Shown here one piece after another: positions 16,601 through 24,652 of a stretch of 64,000 nucleotides of DNA. Each line of letters opens with the position of its first letter. Within the stretch, counting starts at the first letter, position 1. Under the pieces are notes generated by a model. The model worked only from the letters and a program-made list of their open reading frames with translations, did no database searches and was not told the DNA's origin. Position numbers and translations under genes: made by a program. Source of the DNA: an uncultured Flavobacteriaceae bacterium (GTDB lineage: Bacteria; Bacteroidota; Bacteroidia; Flavobacteriales; Flavobacteriaceae). The stretch is taken from the NCBI GenBank assembly GCA_905479475.1, contig CAJQMT010000015.1, positions 62,001-126,000 on the forward strand, given 5' to 3'.

Positions 16601-19306
16601 CGAATTGAGAATACAAATAATACATCTTGTTATACTTTGAACTCTTTTGAAGTCGAAGTAAAACCGGCGCCAATTTTCAATTTGCCAATCGATGAGAATT
16701 TATGTAGCAGTGCATTTGAAAACAATGAGTTTACCATTGATTTTACAAAGAAAATAAATGAAATAACCGCTGAATCTTCTCAAAACTTAGAGCTGACGTT
16801 TTACAATAGCCAAACGGACGCAAACAACAAAAGGAGTGCTTTGCCTCTGGAGTATACAAGTACCAAATCGCAAACAATTTATGTGCGCATAGAAACGGAG
16901 CGAAATTGTTCTGAAATTGTAGATTTTAGAATCAATGTATTCGTAGCACCTCTGATCGGAGAAGAAGCAACATATGCGATCTGTGATGAAGATTATGACA
17001 GTAAAACTTCTGTTGACTTGACAGGATTAGACTTGCCAATTTTAGATCCAAGGGTGTCTAATTATACCACACAATTTTTTGCAACAGAAAGTGATTTGCT
17101 AAACAACGTTTCGATATCCGATTCTTCCAATTACCCAGTGGATACTAGTGCACGGATTTATGTGAAAGTTACCAATAATATTACTGGATGTTCTTCTGAG
17201 ATACCATTGGATGTCACTATAGAAACACCTCCTGTTTACACACCTGTTTCGAGCTATGAATTCTGTGAGACGCCTGACAATTTTGTAGATTTGAGTGAAA
17301 TCACTCCCTTGTTTGAGCTTCCGGCATCCGCAACAGTGGTTTATTATAAGAGCAGAATAGATGCAGAATTGCAAAGAAATGGAACGGTCAATCGTTACCA
17401 GTACCTGTCAACAAATGAAACGATTTTTGTTCGATTTGAAGGAGCGAATGGCTGTTCTTACATCGATTCTCTCGATGTACAGATCAATCCGAACCCTGTA
17501 TTTGTTACTCCACAAGATTTAGAAGCCTGTGATGATAATGGAAACGCTTCCGCGTTGTATAATTTCTCAGCAATACAGGATACGACCATTTTGAATGGCG
17601 CCGATGCAGCTGATTTTACAATTACCTATCACAAATCTGAGCAGAATGCTTCCAATGGAACAGAAGTGCTTTCTGAAAATTACCGCGCGTTTGATGGCGA
17701 ACAGATATGGTTTCGTGTAGAAAACAACCAAACCAATTGTTGGAGTGTGGGCAGTTTTAGTACCGTTGTCAATTCTTTGCCAGAAGTAAGCTTCCCATCC
17801 CTTGAAACTCCGGGAGAATACAAGGTTTGTGACAAAGATTATGATGGAAAGACTTTTGTTGACTTGACAGCATTGGACGTGCAAGTCTTAGACTCCTCAA
17901 ATCATACCACACAATTTTTTGCAACAGAAAGTGATTTGCTAAACAACGTTTCGATATCCGATTCTTCCAATTACCCAGTGGATACTAGTGCACGGATTTA
18001 TGTGAAAGTTACCAATAATATTACTGGATGTTCTTCTGAGATACCATTGGATGTCACTATAGAAACACCTCCTGTTTACACACCTGTTTCGAGCTATGAA
18101 TTCTGTGAGACGCCTGACAATTTTGTAGATTTGAGTGAAATCACTCCCTTGTTTGAGCTTCCGGCATCCGCAACAGTGGTTTATTATAAGAGCAGAATAG
18201 ATGCAGAATTGCAAAGAAATGGAACGGTCAATCGTTACCAGTACCTGTCAACAAATGAAACGATTTTTGTTCGATTTGAAGGAGCGAATGGCTGTTCTTA
18301 CATCGATTCTCTCGATGTACAGATCAATCCGAACCCTGTATTTGTTACTCCACAAGATTTAGAAGCCTGTGATGATAATGGAAACGCTTCCGCGTTGTAT
18401 AATTTCTCAGCAATACAGGATACGACCATTTTGAATGGCGCCGATGCAGCTGATTTTACAATTACCTATCACAAATCTGAGCAGAATGCTTCCAATGGAA
18501 CAGAAGTGCTTTCTGAAAATTACCGCGCGTTTGATGGCGAACAGATATGGTTTCGTGTAGAAAACAACCAAACCAATTGTTGGAGTGTGGGCAGTTTTAG
18601 TACCGTTGTCAATCCCTCGCCCGTAATTGATGTCATTGACAATCCTACTTTGTGTTTGGATGGAAATCCTCTTGTTTTAATGGCAAATAATAGTCCAACA
18701 GATACATATGAGTGGTCTACAGGTGAAAGTTCTCAAAGTATTGAAATTACCGAAGCAGGGCTATATTTTGTCAAAGTAACAAATGAGTACGGTTGTGATT
18801 TGTTGAAAGAATTTACAGTCAATGCAGCAGTGCTTTTGGGAATAGGTGTTTTCCATTTCCAACAGCCCTCCAAAGTGAGTGTTGAAATTTCAGGCGAGGG
18901 TATCTATGAATATCAATTGGATGATGGTTTCACACAAACTTCCAACGTTTTTGACGATGTTTCTGTAGGTGAGCATCGTGTTACAATATACGACACCAAT
19001 GGCTGTGGCCCTGTTAGTCGAAATATTTTTGTCTTGAACCATCCATTGTACTTTACCCCAGAAGGGACATTGCCTTATTGGCAAATACTAGGGATCGAAA
19101 ACATTACTGGAATGACAGCGACAAAAGTGCTTATTTATGATAGGAATGGTAGACTCGTTGGAATCTTAAGTGAAAATTCTCAAGGTTGGGATGGAAGAGA
19201 TTTGAATGGAACTCCACTGCCAGCGACAGATTATTGGTTTAGTGCCGATGTAATGGTCGACGGAAATCACATTATTGCTACAGGTAATTTTAGTTTGTTA
19301 CGTTAG
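13634..19306 (+). CDS. Giant secreted repeat protein: choice-of-anchor L domain, tandem ~93-residue modules, T9SS type B sorting domain
   Basis: An 1890-residue cell-surface protein. A signal peptide (about residues 1-21, ending YAFSQ) is followed by a choice-of-anchor L domain (about 25-270; FVFASEEYQDE-like, VIADQGDQFYDSAVFIEG). An Ig-like stretch comes next, then about a dozen tandem modules of roughly 93 residues. Each follows the plan C-D ... FDL ... V-x-YY/F ... Y ... IYVRxE ... C, with paired cysteines. Another Ig-like region (WSTGESSQSIEI) and a type B C-terminal signal (YFTPEGTLPYW, VLIYDRNGRLV, GWDGRDLNGTPLPATDYWF) end the protein. Secretion through the outer membrane by the type IX system and surface attachment are inferred from that signal. 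Bases 17064-17773 and 17904-18613 are identical. Adhesin or scaffold roles are likely but unproven. Confidence 0.92.
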   Translation: MKRFFPFLFMLFFAKWYAFSQYIVTSEGLEPQELIERNFINGCAEVSNASSLVNGEILGIASFGSFQKGTSNFPLESGIVLSTGSASDSGNTVVSSVLGKGDAFWGSDLDLETSLGAGGFLNATSMEFDFVAATNTISFRYVFASEEYQDENACNSSFDSFVILIKELGTSEPYRNIALVSNSNDFVGTGNIRPESPGLCPSQNGSYFEGFDDGATNFYGRTKTLTATTAIVPNQSYHIKLVIADQGDQFYDSAVFIEGNTFDIAVDLGADVESCSNEVLLSASLENPSATFGWFYNGAKIDEINTNQYLAKDTGTYTVRSEIPVGDEICVMEDTIDVLLNKEQAIENILDFTLCDTNNSGDRVEVFDLTLKNTEISDKLSSSNYTISYYFSEEDSKSKFNQITAPFENTSTREKIFVRAENASNGCLAFGSFFIQVNDVVFFMAPEPLEVCSSGNNSFSSLVNFNQSTETVQNGNTELSVTYYESRSNALSGTNSLSLPYEVTGPFQRIYFRVENSLTGCFAVSSVDVAVLSKPNIVSGDYFIDGCELTNDGSEVFDVTVHENEILGGLNNVTTSYHNTLQDAISMDNTIVNTENYPVDNYEETVFIRVEDNSSGCFSIEEIELNTDALLTRTNIGDVSVCDDSSNDGIQTFDLDVIETSFLNNFGNASVDFFENEAQRDANTGALDKTIPYVNTNPGIQPLYIRINSATCDEVAEFNLVVAPYFELEPLEVQEVCDEDEDLQMVLDLGAYDDYVSNGISGTTVNYYLNEYTASNELGNPISKSYRNTTNPQVVYARVENQNGCVAVNRLEIKILPGPIVGVPSDIYICDDDEDSQDGFYRAGLDLEYRIQEITAANTQEVSVVFYTSQLEAETETNPILDPGNFETSSRDIYARITNTISNCFEITSFKIIISSLPITQDIEPYQICANEGVVDQFLLASKDNEILLGQTGKEVLYFESEENADTRSNPIDKQLFYSNISNPQRIYVRIENTNNTSCYTLNSFEVEVKPAPIFNLPIDENLCSSAFENNEFTIDFTKKINEITAESSQNLELTFYNSQTDANNKRSALPLEYTSTKSQTIYVRIETERNCSEIVDFRINVFVAPLIGEEATYAICDEDYDSKTSVDLTGLDLPILDPRVSNYTTQFFATESDLLNNVSISDSSNYPVDTSARIYVKVTNNITGCSSEIPLDVTIETPPVYTPVSSYEFCETPDNFVDLSEITPLFELPASATVVYYKSRIDAELQRNGTVNRYQYLSTNETIFVRFEGANGCSYIDSLDVQINPNPVFVTPQDLEACDDNGNASALYNFSAIQDTTILNGADAADFTITYHKSEQNASNGTEVLSENYRAFDGEQIWFRVENNQTNCWSVGSFSTVVNSLPEVSFPSLETPGEYKVCDKDYDGKTFVDLTALDVQVLDSSNHTTQFFATESDLLNNVSISDSSNYPVDTSARIYVKVTNNITGCSSEIPLDVTIETPPVYTPVSSYEFCETPDNFVDLSEITPLFELPASATVVYYKSRIDAELQRNGTVNRYQYLSTNETIFVRFEGANGCSYIDSLDVQINPNPVFVTPQDLEACDDNGNASALYNFSAIQDTTILNGADAADFTITYHKSEQNASNGTEVLSENYRAFDGEQIWFRVENNQTNCWSVGSFSTVVNPSPVIDVIDNPTLCLDGNPLVLMANNSPTDTYEWSTGESSQSIEITEAGLYFVKVTNEYGCDLLKEFTVNAAVLLGIGVFHFQQPSKVSVEISGEGIYEYQLDDGFTQTSNVFDDVSVGEHRVTIYDTNGCGPVSRNIFVLNHPLYFTPEGTLPYWQILGIENITGMTATKVLIYDRNGRLVGILSENSQGWDGRDLNGTPLPATDYWFSADVMVDGNHIIATGNFSLLR
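17064..17773 (+). repeat. Exact 710-bp direct repeat, copy 1
   Basis: Identical base for base to 17904-18613, with an offset of 840 bp (280 codons, three protein modules). The 130 bp before each copy are homologous but clearly diverged, and the 3' flanks differ too. It lies within the giant secreted protein gene. Confidence 0.97.
17904..18613 (+). repeat. Exact 710-bp direct repeat, copy 2
   Basis: Second copy of the in-frame repeat, ending where the protein passes into its C-terminal Ig-like region. Reading frame is preserved across both copies. Confidence 0.97.
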
Positions 19307-19308
19307 TC

Positions 19309-19336
19309 TTGCAAAGCGTTTAATTCCGTATTTTTG
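19309..19336 (+). promoter_or_regulatory. Promoter of the THUMP RNA methyltransferase gene
   Basis: TTG (19309-19311), 17-nt spacer and TATTTTTG (19329-19336), starting only 3 bp after the stop of the giant gene. The -7 box covers a possible TTG start at 19334, so translation must begin at 19355. Confidence 0.65.
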
Positions 19337-19354
19337 CCACCTCAAAGAAAATAT

Positions 19355-20536
19355 ATGGAACAGAATTTTAAAATGGTTGCCACCACTTTGTTTGGTTTGG
19401 AAGAAGTTCTTGCAAAGGAATTAAGAGATTTGGGTGCCCAAGAGGTAGTGGTTGGAGTTCGAAGCGTTTCTTTTAAAGGAGACAAAGGCTTTCTTTACAA
19501 GACAAATATTTCTTTAAGAACGGCAGTTCGAATTTTAAAACCGATCCGAAAATTCAAAGTGAGATCGGAAAAAGATTTATATGAAAGTTTGCAAAAGATT
19601 CGATGGGAACAGTTTCTCGCAGTTGACGGAACTTTCGCCATTGGTGCGGTTGTCAATTCTTCTTTTTTTACGACCAATTCTCATTACATCTCATTGAAAT
19701 CCAAGGATGCTATAGCAGATTATTACCGTCATAAATACAGTAAGCGTCCGAATGTTGACTTGAAATATCCAGACTTGAAAATCCACGTGCATATCAAAGA
19801 TGATTTTTGCACCGTATCCTTAGATAGTTCCGGAGATTCCCTCCATAAGAGGGGATATAGAAGTTCGACCAATATAGCACCTATAAACGAAGTACTCGCA
19901 GCAGGTTTGGTGTTGCTTTCCGGTTATACGGGAGAAGGAAATTTCATTGACCCCATGTGTGGTTCTGGAACAATTTTGATTGAAGCAGCAATGATTGCTT
20001 GTAGAATACCAGCAAACATAAACAGGAAACATTTTGCTTTCGAAAATTGGCCAGACTATGACGAAGATTTGTATTTCTTAATTCAAGATTCTTTGTTGAA
20101 TAAAATCAGCAGTCCACATTATAAAATTATGGGCTTTGATAAGGCGCCTTCTGCAGTTCAAAAAGCCAAAGAAAATATTGAGAATGCCAATTTGTCAGAT
20201 TTTATTGGGGTACATCATGTGAATTTTTTCAATTCTCGGAAAGAAGTGTTTGGAGATACAACAATACTTTTCAATCCACCGTACGGAGAACGCTTGGAAT
20301 TAGCAGATTTAGAGGGTTTTTATAAAAACATTGGGGATACCCTAAAAAGTGGTTATCCCGATTCCACCGTATGGTTTATAACTTCTGACTTGCAGGCTTT
20401 GAAGCATGTTGGATTGCGAACTTCCAAAAGAATTCCTTTGAGAAATGGAGATTTGGAATGTCGTTTTGTGCGCTATGACATGTATGAGGGGTCTCGAAAG
20501 CAAAAAAAAACAGCTTGGGGAACAACCGAAGAATAG
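19355..20536 (+). CDS. THUMP-domain class I RNA methyltransferase (RlmL N-terminal-like)
   Basis: A 393-residue enzyme with an N-terminal ferredoxin-like/THUMP RNA-binding region (about 1-155) and a C-terminal Rossmann methyltransferase. The SAM motif is FIDPMCGSGTILIEAA and the catalytic motif is NPPYGERL, the N-P-P-Y form used for exocyclic-amine methylation of guanine in RNA. E. coli RlmL modifies G2445 of 23S rRNA; the exact site here is inferred. The ATG at 19355 (MEQNFKMVATTLFG) is preferred over a TTG at 19334 because of the promoter position. Confidence 0.9.
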   Translation: MEQNFKMVATTLFGLEEVLAKELRDLGAQEVVVGVRSVSFKGDKGFLYKTNISLRTAVRILKPIRKFKVRSEKDLYESLQKIRWEQFLAVDGTFAIGAVVNSSFFTTNSHYISLKSKDAIADYYRHKYSKRPNVDLKYPDLKIHVHIKDDFCTVSLDSSGDSLHKRGYRSSTNIAPINEVLAAGLVLLSGYTGEGNFIDPMCGSGTILIEAAMIACRIPANINRKHFAFENWPDYDEDLYFLIQDSLLNKISSPHYKIMGFDKAPSAVQKAKENIENANLSDFIGVHHVNFFNSRKEVFGDTTILFNPPYGERLELADLEGFYKNIGDTLKSGYPDSTVWFITSDLQALKHVGLRTSKRIPLRNGDLECRFVRYDMYEGSRKQKKTAWGTTEE

Positions 20537-20566
20537 GAAGCGTTTTTCGAATACTGTAACGACAGC

Positions 20567-21466
20567 TTATTTCGATCGAGGATGAAATTTTTCAACGACG
20601 CCTTTTAAATGTGTGGTATCTAAATGCATATAAATTTCAGTAGTTGTAATGCTTTCATGTCCCAACATTTGTTGAATAGCTCTCAAATCAGCACCCCGTT
20701 CCAATAAATGTGTAGCAAAGGAGTGCCGGAAGGTGTGAGGACTGATTTTTTTGCCAATATTTGCTTCGGCTGCTAGTTTCTTGAGGATACTAAAAATCAT
20801 GACACGTGATAGTTTTTTACCTCTTCTGTTTAAAAATAAAATATCTTGGTGTCCTTCTTGAATTGGGTCATGGCAGCGTATGTATTGGATATAGTGCTGC
20901 ATGAGTTTTTGTGTATCGTAACTGATGGGCACAAAACGATGTTTGTCGCCTTTTCCTAAAACGCGAACAAATCCTTCGTCAAAAAATAAATCTGAAAGTT
21001 GCAAGGAAACGAGCTCGCTTACACGGAGTCCACAGCTATACAAAGTTTCTAAAATAGTTCTATTTCTTTCTCCTTGTGGATGACTGAGGTCTATCGTAGA
21101 AATAAGAAAATCGATTTCTTCTAAAGAGAGGGTGTCTGGAAGCTTTCTTCCAATCTTGGGAGTTTCTATGGTGTCTGTGGGATTGTCATTTCTGTATTTT
21201 TCAAAAACGAGGTAGTCAAAAAAACTACGCAAGCCTGAAATAAGCCGGGCTTGTGATTTGGCTTTGTTTTTTTTGGACGTTTCATATATAAAAGTCAATA
21301 AGATGTTTTTATCAATCTCAATTGGGGAAATAACAATTTTTTTTTCTTCTAAGAAAGAGATTAATTTTTTTACATCTCGGTTGTAATTTTCTACAGTGTT
21401 TTTAGAAAAACCTCTTTCGATGTTGAGGTAATGTTTGTAGTCGTTTGATGCCTCACTCCATTTCAT
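20567..21466 (-). CDS. xerD: Tyrosine recombinase XerD
   Basis: A 299-residue site-specific recombinase that resolves chromosome dimers at dif with XerC and FtsK. The N-terminal SAM-like core-binding domain spans about 1-95. Catalytic residues are all visible: Arg148 (SCGLRVSEL), Lys172 (GKGDKHR), His244 and Arg247 (HTFRHSF), His270 (GHESI) and nucleophile Tyr279 (EIYMHLD). Length and motifs fit housekeeping Xer proteins rather than an integrase, and no attachment sites or cargo surround it. The gene is divergent from aroQ. Confidence 0.93.
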   Translation of the reverse strand: MKWSEASNDYKHYLNIERGFSKNTVENYNRDVKKLISFLEEKKIVISPIEIDKNILLTFIYETSKKNKAKSQARLISGLRSFFDYLVFEKYRNDNPTDTIETPKIGRKLPDTLSLEEIDFLISTIDLSHPQGERNRTILETLYSCGLRVSELVSLQLSDLFFDEGFVRVLGKGDKHRFVPISYDTQKLMQHYIQYIRCHDPIQEGHQDILFLNRRGKKLSRVMIFSILKKLAAEANIGKKISPHTFRHSFATHLLERGADLRAIQQMLGHESITTTEIYMHLDTTHLKGVVEKFHPRSK

Positions 21467-21545
21467 GGTATAAAGATATGTAAAATATAAAACCTCTGGT
21501 GATTTTCAAAAAAGAAGAGAATAAAAAAACCTTAAAAAACGAAGA

Positions 21546-21579
21546 TTGCTTTTTTATTTAAAGAACATTCTTATTTTTG
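21546..21579 (+). promoter_or_regulatory. Promoter of aroQ
   Basis: TTG (21546-21548), 23-nt spacer and TATTTTTG (21572-21579), 22 bp before the aroQ ATG. Confidence 0.55.
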
Positions 21580-21601
21580 TAGGGCAACCAAAATAAAAAG
21601 T

Positions 21602-22018
21602 ATGAAATTATTGATTATCAATGGCCCTAATTTGAATTTGATAGGAAAAAGAGAGCCTTCAATATACGGAAATGCAACCTTTGAAGATTATTACAAAGAG
21701 TTGGTTTCAAAACACGATCGTGTTTCTTTGGAATATTTTCAATCGAATCATGAGGGAGAATTGGTGGACAAATTGCACGAAGTAGGTTTTTCTTACGACG
21801 GTATTATTATCAACGCAGGAGCTTATACTCATACTTCAGTTGCCCTTGCAGATGCAATCAAAGGAATTGAATCGCCTGTGATAGAAGTACATATATCAAA
21901 CGTACACGCCCGAGAAGATTTTCGACACAAATCCTATCTGTCGCCGGTTTGTAAAGGCGTTGTTTTAGGTTTTGGTCTTCAGAGTTATGAATTGGCCATT
22001 CAAAGTTTTGTGTCCTAA
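21602..22018 (+). CDS. aroQ: Type II 3-dehydroquinate dehydratase
   Basis: A 138-residue dodecamer-type enzyme that converts 3-dehydroquinate to 3-dehydroshikimate in aromatic amino acid synthesis. INGPNLNLIGKREPSIYG includes catalytic Tyr22; NAGAYTHTS (71-79), His97 in EVHISN and the FRHKS segment complete the active site. The length is standard. It leads a same-strand group with the acyltransferase (52-bp gap) and the symporter genes. Confidence 0.95.
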   Translation: MKLLIINGPNLNLIGKREPSIYGNATFEDYYKELVSKHDRVSLEYFQSNHEGELVDKLHEVGFSYDGIIINAGAYTHTSVALADAIKGIESPVIEVHISNVHAREDFRHKSYLSPVCKGVVLGFGLQSYELAIQSFVS

Positions 22019-22070
22019 CGATGAGGAAATTTGAAGATATTTATAAATTAGTAAATACAAATATGAAAGC

Positions 22071-22613
22071 ATGGTGAAACTTATTTCTAGTTGGATTTAT
22101 CACACGCTTTTGGGTTGGAAAATCAAAGGTGCGTTTCCAGAGGAAATAAGAAAATATGTAATCATTGTTTACCCGCATACGAGTTGGCGCGATTTTACAA
22201 TGGGTTTGTTGATCAAATACATGACGGGAATTCAAGCTTTTTATATTGGTAAAAAGAGTTTGTTTAAAGGAGGTTTTGGATGGTTCTTTAAATATTTTGG
22301 AGGAATTCCGGTAGATAGATCCAAGAATGATAAAGTTGTGGGACAAATCGTTTCCAAATTCAATTCAAAAGAAGATTTTATTTTTGCCTTGTCGCCAGAA
22401 GGGACCCGTAAAAAAGTAAAAAATTGGAAAACGGGTTTTTACTATATTGCTAAAGAAGCGAACGTTCCCATTGTAAGAGTCGCTTTGGATTATGGAGTGA
22501 AAGAAGTTAGGATTTCAACTCCTTATTTCACCAATGGTTCTTTTGAAGACGATATGGAGAATTTACAAGCAAATTTCAAAGGAGCGAAAGGCTATCATCC
22601 TGATTGTAGCTAG
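22071..22613 (+). CDS. PlsC-like 1-acylglycerol-3-phosphate acyltransferase family protein
   Basis: A 180-residue acyltransferase. The catalytic H-x4-D motif is HTSWRDF at about residues 38-44, the substrate motif is LSPEGTRKK at about 106-114, and GGIPVDRS matches the third conserved block. It is shorter than classical PlsC and resembles the small acyltransferases of Bacteroidota, which add an acyl chain to lysophospholipids or related glycerolipids. The exact acceptor is not determined. An N-terminal amphipathic stretch suggests membrane association. Confidence 0.85.
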   Translation: MVKLISSWIYHTLLGWKIKGAFPEEIRKYVIIVYPHTSWRDFTMGLLIKYMTGIQAFYIGKKSLFKGGFGWFFKYFGGIPVDRSKNDKVVGQIVSKFNSKEDFIFALSPEGTRKKVKNWKTGFYYIAKEANVPIVRVALDYGVKEVRISTPYFTNGSFEDDMENLQANFKGAKGYHPDCS

Positions 22614-22670
22614 AAATTTTGTTGGGAATCAACGTTGTGTTTTCAACGAAATGAATAAATCTTACGGTAT

Positions 22671-23996
22671 ATGAAGAAATTAGCCCTGCATTCAAAAATT
22701 TTAATTGGAATGCTCTTTGGAGTGTTGCTCGGTTTTTTAATGCTCCAGTTCTCATGGGGAAAACCATTTGTTCAAGATTGGATAGAGCCTATTGGTGCAA
22801 TTTTTGTACGGATGTTAAAATTGATAGCAGTGCCTTTGATCATTGCATCTCTCGTCAAAGGAATCTCAGACTTGAAAGATATTTCTAAATTCAAATCCAT
22901 GGGATTGAAGACAATTTTGTTGTACATCACAACAACTGTTTTTGCCATTAGCATTGGTCTTACCGCAGTGAATGTTTTCAAACCTGGTGAAGGAATTTCT
23001 ACAGAAACGGTGGTGCATCTAAAAAAAACGTATGCTTCAAATGACCAAATAAAAGCGCGCATTGAAGAGGCCAACAAGCAAAAAGAAACCAAGCCTTTGC
23101 AATTTGTTGTAGACATGGTCCCTGAGAATGCTTTCAAAGCAATGAGCAATAATAAATTGATGTTGCAAGTTATCTTCTTTACCATATTTTTGGGTATCAG
23201 TCTTTTGTTAGTCCCGGAAAAGCAAGCGAAGCCATTGAAAATTTTTTTCGACTCCCTAAATGCAGTCGTTTTAAAAATGGTAGACTTGATCATGTTGATG
23301 GCACCTATCGCCGTTTTGTCACTGCTCGCGACTGTAATCGTAACTACCAATGATATAAATATATTGCTTGCCTTGTTGCGTTATGCTGCTGTGGTCGTGT
23401 TTGGTTTGCTATTAATCGTGGGTGTTTATTTGATCCTAATATCTGTATATACAAAGAAATCACCTATTTGGTTTTTGAAACAAATCGCACCGGCTCAATT
23501 GTTGGCTTTTTCTACCAGTTCAAGTGCTGCAACCTTACCTGTTACCATGGAGCGAGTAGAAGAACATTTAGGGGTGGATAAAGAAGTTTCTAGTTTCGTA
23601 TTGCCAGTGGGGGCTACGATAAATATGGATGGTACAAGCTTGTATCAAGCTGTTGCATCTGTATTTATCATGCAAGTTCTATGGCCTGAAGGGTTGGTTT
23701 TTAGCAATCAATTGGTCATTGTGCTGACTGCATTGATGGCTTCTATTGGCTCTGCAGCGGTACCCGGAGCAGGAATGGTGATGTTGGTGATTGTCTTAGA
23801 TGCAATCGGTTTTCCAAAAGAATTGTTACCGATAGGATTGGCGCTCATCTTTGCGGTAGACAGGCCTTTGGACATGTTGCGAACGACAATCAATGTGACA
23901 GGAGATGCGACTGTTTCCATGCTGATAGCGAAGTCAGAAGGGAAGTTAGGGGAGCCCCATGTGCAAAATTGGGACGACGACTATCCTAAGAAATAA
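22671..23996 (+). CDS. Dicarboxylate/amino acid:cation symporter (DAACS family)
   Basis: A 441-residue secondary transporter with about eight transmembrane helices and two re-entrant loops. The serine-rich loop FSTSSSAATLPVT and the cation/substrate motif GATINMDGTSLYQAVA are diagnostic of the GltP/DctA/EAAT family, as is the later PGAGMVML segment. It imports glutamate, aspartate or C4-dicarboxylates with sodium or protons; substrate is not resolvable here. A 65-residue loop between TM3 and TM4 (about 105-155) is somewhat long. Its stop overlaps the convergent DCC gene by 11 bp. Confidence 0.9.
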   Translation: MKKLALHSKILIGMLFGVLLGFLMLQFSWGKPFVQDWIEPIGAIFVRMLKLIAVPLIIASLVKGISDLKDISKFKSMGLKTILLYITTTVFAISIGLTAVNVFKPGEGISTETVVHLKKTYASNDQIKARIEEANKQKETKPLQFVVDMVPENAFKAMSNNKLMLQVIFFTIFLGISLLLVPEKQAKPLKIFFDSLNAVVLKMVDLIMLMAPIAVLSLLATVIVTTNDINILLALLRYAAVVVFGLLLIVGVYLILISVYTKKSPIWFLKQIAPAQLLAFSTSSSAATLPVTMERVEEHLGVDKEVSSFVLPVGATINMDGTSLYQAVASVFIMQVLWPEGLVFSNQLVIVLTALMASIGSAAVPGAGMVMLVIVLDAIGFPKELLPIGLALIFAVDRPLDMLRTTINVTGDATVSMLIAKSEGKLGEPHVQNWDDDYPKK

Positions 23997-24462
23997 AAAG
24001 TTCTTTCTCATTCTCTGAAGGAGTTCTACAAAAGGTTTGTTTTCCAAACCACTTGTATCGATTGCGAGCAATCCGATGGTACAAGAAATCTCGGAAAGAA
24101 ACAGGGAAAATAATAAATACATACAATAACGGCCATAGTCCGTCTAATTCTCTTACTATTTTTAGAGCGGCAGTTGACTTCACACATACACTTGCTTGTG
24201 TAACCAATACCACACTATCTGTTTGGGAAAGATCACAATCTTTTAAAAAAACAGAAGCCAGTTCTGACTGTAGAGGACAAAAAAGGAATTTAGAATGTCG
24301 ATCTCTATTCATGATAAAGGTAACAGTAGCATTGCACAAATTACATACCCCATCAAACAAAATAATTTTTTTGAATTGTCTCAGGTTCTGTATGTTTTTA
24401 TTGGACTTCAATTGTGAAAAATAAATAAATTTTTGTTTTTCGGCTTCTTCTAATATTCGCAA
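23986..24462 (-). CDS. Thiol-disulfide oxidoreductase DCC family protein (DUF393)
   Basis: A small protein with ILFDGVCNLCNATVTF, carrying the D-x-x-CxxC thioredoxin-like motif that names the DCC family, then FLFCPLQSE and a C-terminal YRWFGK. Its reaction is unknown; a redox role is inferred from CxxC. The frame opens at a TTG at 24462 and no ATG occurs before the conserved core, so the start is uncertain. A TTG at 24411 (LKSNKNIQN) would give a length closer to the family norm. It is divergent from pcm and overlaps the symporter gene by 11 bp at its 3' end. Confidence 0.82.
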   Translation of the reverse strand: MRILEEAEKQKFIYFSQLKSNKNIQNLRQFKKIILFDGVCNLCNATVTFIMNRDRHSKFLFCPLQSELASVFLKDCDLSQTDSVVLVTQASVCVKSTAALKIVRELDGLWPLLYVFIIFPVSFRDFLYHRIARNRYKWFGKQTFCRTPSENEKELFIS

Positions 24463-24489
24463 ATGAATTTCCCCTGAATAACTTGCTCC

Positions 24490-24527
24490 TAGTATATCTA
24501 TATTTTATTGTTAGTATATCTGTATTT
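24490..24527. repeat. Two 16-bp direct repeats, 22 bp apart, in a divergent intergenic region
   Basis: TAGTATATCTATATTT (24490-24505) and TAGTATATCTGTATTT (24512-24527) differ at one base. They lie between the divergent DCC and pcm genes, where a repressor or activator site would be plausible. Confidence 0.7.
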
Positions 24528-24652
24528 AGCTTCTAGTGGAGTATTCGAATTGTGAAAGAGAATGCAATGTTTTTAATCGGATAACTTTTCAGTAAAAATA
24601 GAGATCTTTGCCGATTAATTCCTAATTTTAGCCAAGCAAATTCAATTCGTTC

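Noticed and set aside
17099-18214. Two identical 91-residue minus-strand open frames (17099-17374 and 17939-18214) that look like a duplicated gene.
   Set aside because: They are antisense shadows of the 710-bp repeat in the giant protein; the identity comes from that repeat.
20567-21466. XerD considered as an integrase of a mobile element.
   Set aside because: Its length and motifs fit housekeeping XerD, and no att repeats, cargo genes or tRNA junctions flank it.
24053-24424. A 123-residue plus-strand open frame between the symporter and pcm genes.
   Set aside because: It is antisense to the DCC family gene, whose CxxC motif and conserved segments are clear on the minus strand.
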